A stretch of DNA of 64,000 nucleotides from Propionibacteriales bacterium (GTDB lineage Bacteria > Actinomycetota > Actinomycetes > Propionibacteriales > Nocardioidaceae): positions 87,108-151,107 of the forward strand of contig JAPLCC010000019.1 of NCBI GenBank assembly GCA_026392415.1, in the 5' to 3' direction. Positions 60,754 through 64,000 of this stretch are shown piece after piece. The notes beneath the pieces are model-generated. The model worked only from the letters and a program-made list of their open reading frames with translations. It was not told the DNA's origin and ran no database searches. Both the position numbers and the translations under genes were made by a program. Within the stretch, counting starts at the first letter, position 1. Each line of letters starts with the position of its first letter.

Positions 60754-63700
60754 ATGAGTTCGTTCACCGACGGCGAGCCCGGGTCTGAGGACTCCGGGCA
60801 CGACGACGCGCCCCAAGGACGCGGTCGGGGGCGGCGCGGCAGATTGTGGCGACGCAACGACCAGGACGCGCCCGTGGTCGGTGAACTCGAACCCGACGAA
60901 GTCAAGGAATTGCTCCGCCGCAGCCACACGGCCGCAGTCCTCGATGTCGGCGAGGACGCGCACCCCAGCGCGCCGGCCGAGCACGACCCTGACGGACCGG
61001 TCACCGAGGACCCCGACAGCATCGTGGCGCGGGTGGGCCACCGAACCGGACCTGTCGCGGCAGACCCCTCGGATCCCGACGACATCGACTGGGGCTCGCT
61101 GATCAGCCCGTCGGAGCCGTCGAGCGCCGTCCCGGACGCGCTCGACGCTCCCATCGTCCCGCCGGACCCGACGCCGGTCGACATCACCGGAGCCTCCGAC
61201 TGGGCCAGCGTCATCGACCGCGCCGTCGGCCGCCGTATCGCACTTCCCGACGACGAGGACGCCGCCGAGGCCGTGGCGACCGGCCGCGGCCTGTCCGAGC
61301 GTCTCGAGCGTCTTCGCAGCGAGCCCCAGGCGGAGGACCCGCTCGTGACGGCGCCGGCGCCCACGGACACCGAAGAACCGCTGTCACCGGTCGAACCTGC
61401 CGCGGAGCCCGTCGAACCGGCAGCGGCCGAGGAGATCGACCCGACCGACTGGTCGGCGATCATCTCCCGTGCGACCCGGCGCCCGATGGGCGATCCGCTC
61501 ACCGATCCCCTGGAGCCTGCCCTCGAGACCCTCCCGCTCGGCACGGTCGACGACGACAAGCCCGCGCCCGACGCGGTGGCCGATCCAGAACCGGAACCGG
61601 TCCTCGAAGCCGAACCGGTCCTCGAAGCCGAACCGGCCCTCGAAGAACTGCACCTCGACGAGGCACCGGTCGAGGATGCCGCTGCCGACGAGGTCACTGC
61701 CGACGAGGTCGCAGTGGTCGACGAGGCGACCGAGGAACCCGCCGAGGAACCCGCCGAGGAACCCGCCGACGAACCCATCGTCGGGCGTCGGTCGCTCGGC
61801 GACCGGACCTCCGACGAGGTCGCCGGCCAGCGCGTCATCGCCGACGCCGTCGACGGCGGCTTCGCCGAACCCATTCCCGCCGTCGCCCCCAAGGGGCTGG
61901 CCCGGCTGCGCCGCCGGGGCACCGGTCCGAGCGCAGCACCGAAGCCGAACCCGAGAATCATCCCCGAGTTCGTCGATGCCCCGATGCTCGAGGAACCGAT
62001 CCCCAACGTCGACGGTCCGCGCGAGGTTCCGCGCCGTCCGTCCGAGGTCCTTGCGCACGCGCGTGCCGAGATCGAGGCGGAGCTGACCCCCACCCCGGTG
62101 GAGGCCGACCCCGAGGCCGTCGCCGACGGCGCCGTACCCGAAGGCCCGGACAACGCGGAGGTCGTGGCTGCGCTCGCCGCACGTCTGCGCCGCGACGCCG
62201 AGCTCGCCGCCGCCGAACAGGCAGCCGAACGCCTTGTGGCAGAGGAAGCGGCCCAGCGTGCCAACGAGGCACGTGCCGAGGCCGACCGACTGGCCCAGGA
62301 GCAGGCCGAGACTGCTGCAACCGCGCACCGGGCGCGGATCGAGGCCGAAGAACTGGCCCGCGCCGAGTTCACTGCGCGAGAAGCTGCCGAGCGCGCCGCC
62401 CGTGAGCGTGCCGAATCCGCCGATGCCGAGACCGCGCGCCGCGAAGAGGCCGAACGCCACGCGATCGACCAGGCCGAACGCGCCTCGGCGGCACACGCCG
62501 AACGCTGGGCTGCCGAGGACCGCGCCCGCGAGCAGGCCGAGCTGGCTGCCGCAGCCGCTGCCGCACGTCAGGTCGCCGAGGCTGCAGCCGAGGCGCACGC
62601 CGCCACGGCCCGTCAGGCACACGACGACCGCGCGATTGCCGAGGACCGGGCCCGGGTGATGGCCGAGGCCGCTGCGGTCAGCGCTGCCGAACACGCCGAG
62701 TTCGCTCGCCGCATGCTCGAGGAGCGTGAGGCCACCGAGCGCACGTCTGCCGAGATCGCTCAGGCCCGCGCACTCGCCGAGGACGCCGCGCGCCAGCAGG
62801 CCGCGCTGGCCCAGGAAGCACACCGGGCCGCCGAGGCGGCCGAGGATCGCGCCCGCATGCTGGCTGAACAGGCCGCAGCGAGCGCCGAGGAGCATGGTGC
62901 ACTCGCGCGCCAGGCGGTCGAGGAGCGTGCCGCCGCCGAGCAGGCCGCGGCCGAACACGCCCGGCTCGCGGAGGGTGCCCACCAGGCCCGCCAAGCAGCC
63001 GAGCAGGCCGCACTCGAGCAGGCTGACCTCGCTCGGATCGCACTCGAGACCGCCGAGGCAGCCGAACGGCGGGCCGAGGAAGCAGCCCAGCGCGCCGAAG
63101 TACAGGTCGCAGCGCGAGTCGCGGCCGACGAATCCGCTGCGCAGCAGGCACAGCGCGCCGAGGAAGCCCATGAGGCTCGACGCCTCGCGGAGGTCGCCGC
63201 CCGCGAGCAGCTCGAACTGGCCAGCGAGGCCCAGGCCGCCGCCGCTTCCGCTCACGCGTCCGCGACCGCGCTGGCCGAGGAGAACCGGGCCGCCACGGAG
63301 GCGCTGAACCTCGCGGCCGAGTTCGCCGCCGGGGCGACGCAGGCACGTATTGACGCCGAGACCCGTGCGGCCGCGGCGCTGACGGAGCTCGAGACGACCG
63401 CCGCCATCCACGCCGACGCCGTGACCTCGCTGCAGTCGGAGCTCGTGCAGGCGCAGGAGATCGCGCTCGAGCACGCCCGCGCCCGTGCCGAGGCCGAGGG
63501 GATGGCCGCCGAACAGGCGCAAGCGCGCGCAGCGGCCGAGGCCCTTGCTGCCGAGCAGGTCCGTGCCCGTGCCGCGGCGGAGACCCGTGTCACCGAACTG
63601 GCCATGGAACGCGAACAGGCCATCGCCGATGCAGCCGCGGCCCGCGCCGAAGCCGAAGCCGTGGCCGCCGAGCAGGCAGCAGCGCGCGCCGTGGCCGAGA

Positions 63701-64000
63701 GCCGCGCCACCGAACTGGCCATGGAACGCGAGCGGGCGATCGCCGAGGCAGCCGCAGCACGCGCCGAAGCCAATGCCGTCACTGCCGAGCAGGCAGCAGC
63801 ACGCGCCGTGGCCGAGAGCCGCGCCACCGAACTCGATCACCAACGCGAGCAAGCCATCGCCGACGCTGCAGCGGCCCGCGCCGAAGCCGACGCCATCGCC
63901 GCGGAGTTGGCGGCGGCACGCGACGAAGCATCGGCCCGCGCCGCGTCGCTTGCCGAGGAACGCGAGCGGGCCATCGCCGACGCAGCCACAGCCCGCGCCG
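60754..64000 (+). CDS. Very long Ala/Glu/Arg-rich coiled-coil protein (partial, runs off window)
   Basis: Open for 1082 codons to the last base. The N-terminal 440 residues are acidic and proline-rich and hold three short DW motifs with a following helix (DIDWGSLIS, SDWASVIDRAVGRR, TDWSAIISRATRRP). From about residue 430 the sequence is almost pure Ala/Glu/Arg/Gln heptad-like coiled coil. Its end is built of 39-residue tandem repeats. Ala-rich polar scaffold proteins of Streptomyces (Scy-type) share this look, but no homology is claimed. No signal peptide is visible. Confidence 0.85.
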   Translation, partial: MSSFTDGEPGSEDSGHDDAPQGRGRGRRGRLWRRNDQDAPVVGELEPDEVKELLRRSHTAAVLDVGEDAHPSAPAEHDPDGPVTEDPDSIVARVGHRTGPVAADPSDPDDIDWGSLISPSEPSSAVPDALDAPIVPPDPTPVDITGASDWASVIDRAVGRRIALPDDEDAAEAVATGRGLSERLERLRSEPQAEDPLVTAPAPTDTEEPLSPVEPAAEPVEPAAAEEIDPTDWSAIISRATRRPMGDPLTDPLEPALETLPLGTVDDDKPAPDAVADPEPEPVLEAEPVLEAEPALEELHLDEAPVEDAAADEVTADEVAVVDEATEEPAEEPAEEPADEPIVGRRSLGDRTSDEVAGQRVIADAVDGGFAEPIPAVAPKGLARLRRRGTGPSAAPKPNPRIIPEFVDAPMLEEPIPNVDGPREVPRRPSEVLAHARAEIEAELTPTPVEADPEAVADGAVPEGPDNAEVVAALAARLRRDAELAAAEQAAERLVAEEAAQRANEARAEADRLAQEQAETAATAHRARIEAEELARAEFTAREAAERAARERAESADAETARREEAERHAIDQAERASAAHAERWAAEDRAREQAELAAAAAAARQVAEAAAEAHAATARQAHDDRAIAEDRARVMAEAAAVSAAEHAEFARRMLEEREATERTSAEIAQARALAEDAARQQAALAQEAHRAAEAAEDRARMLAEQAAASAEEHGALARQAVEERAAAEQAAAEHARLAEGAHQARQAAEQAALEQADLARIALETAEAAERRAEEAAQRAEVQVAARVAADESAAQQAQRAEEAHEARRLAEVAAREQLELASEAQAAAASAHASATALAEENRAATEALNLAAEFAAGATQARIDAETRAAAALTELETTAAIHADAVTSLQSELVQAQEIALEHARARAEAEGMAAEQAQARAAAEALAAEQVRARAAAETRVTELAMEREQAIADAAAARAEAEAVAAEQAAARAVAESRATELAMERERAIAEAAAARAEANAVTAEQAAARAVAESRATELDHQREQAIADAAAARAEADAIAAELAAARDEASARAASLAEERERAIADAATARA
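63604..64000 (+). repeat. 117-bp tandem repeat (39 aa) in the coiled-coil gene
   Basis: Units beginning ATGGAACGCGA at 63604 and 63721, CACCAACGCGA at 63838 and GAGGAACGCGA at 63955 are exactly 117 bp apart, the last cut by the window end. Earlier sequence shows a diverged half unit. Confidence 0.9.

Noticed and set aside
61384..63852. 822-codon open frame on the minus strand opposite the coiled-coil gene
   Set aside because: It is the mirror of an Ala/Glu/Arg-rich repeat gene with strong third-position GC; its Gly/Leu/Cys-rich translation has no fold-like pattern and no ribosome site.
1..64000. Insertion sequences, integrases, att sites, CRISPR arrays, tRNA or rRNA genes
   Set aside because: No transposase-like frames, regularly spaced repeats or tRNA cloverleaf sequences were found on reading through both strands.

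Overview
The window is high-GC DNA from an actinomycete. Evidence: frequent GTG and TTG starts, a mycothiol synthase, a GlnR-type orphan regulator, an XRE/HbhA-like/DUF2516 trio also found in mycobacteria, and many transcripts that appear leaderless. A dispersed palindromic repeat that I associate with Nocardioidaceae suggests Nocardioides or a relative; that placement is inference. No rRNA, tRNA, CRISPR, transposase or integrase is visible, and no gene-free stretch exceeds 300 bases.

Layout. (1) 1-6.5 kb: amino-sugar nucleotide genes (DegT aminotransferase cut by the window edge, membrane 4,6-dehydratase), manA, and an acyltransferase-3/SGNH protein. (2) 6.5-7.9 kb: DUF2516, HbhA-like protein, XRE regulator. 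(3) 8-16 kb: sulfate activation and neighbours: a sulfurylase-like/APS-kinase/low-molecular-weight tyrosine phosphatase triple fusion, a TauE permease, a lipoprotein, ugd, a DUF4143-only protein, cysD and cysN. (4) 16-23.5 kb: an uncharacterised nucleotidyltransferase / Tat-exported protein / PqqD-like / HPr-kinase-like group, facing a Wzz-tyrosine kinase, a second PqqD-like gene, a DUF4012 protein and a secreted protein. (5) 23.5-30.2 kb: conserved housekeeping and sulfur block (ygfZ, cytidylyltransferase, Fur, nitrobindin, DsrE, GDSL lipoprotein, dtd, DUF4395, thioredoxin, DUF1416, sulfurtransferase) ending in a leaderless Cys-containing leader peptide. (6) 30.2-57 kb: a large exopolysaccharide locus. 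(7) 57-64 kb: moaD-like, glnR, glutamate synthase-like, mshD and a very long coiled-coil protein running off the end.

How it fits together: ManA, two GMD-type dehydratases, a GDP-mannose 3,5-epimerase-like protein and Ugd supply nucleotide sugars. A WbaP-type enzyme primes the lipid carrier. GT2-like, GT4 and GT61 glycosyltransferases extend the unit. Several methyltransferases, acyltransferases and a sulfotransferase decorate it. A Wzx-like flippase and Wzy-like polymerase export and polymerise it, under two tyrosine kinases with Tyr-rich tails. CysD, CysN and the CysC-phosphatase fusion could supply PAPS to the sulfotransferase, and the fused phosphatase is the only tyrosine phosphatase seen. 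An AMP ligase, HHxxxDG acyltransferase, ACP and SDR reductase form an apparent acyl-loading cassette inside the locus.

The sulfur block (5) and the glnR-mshD block (7) are neighbours in Mycobacterium tuberculosis, so the 27-kb polysaccharide locus appears to split an ancestral gene order.
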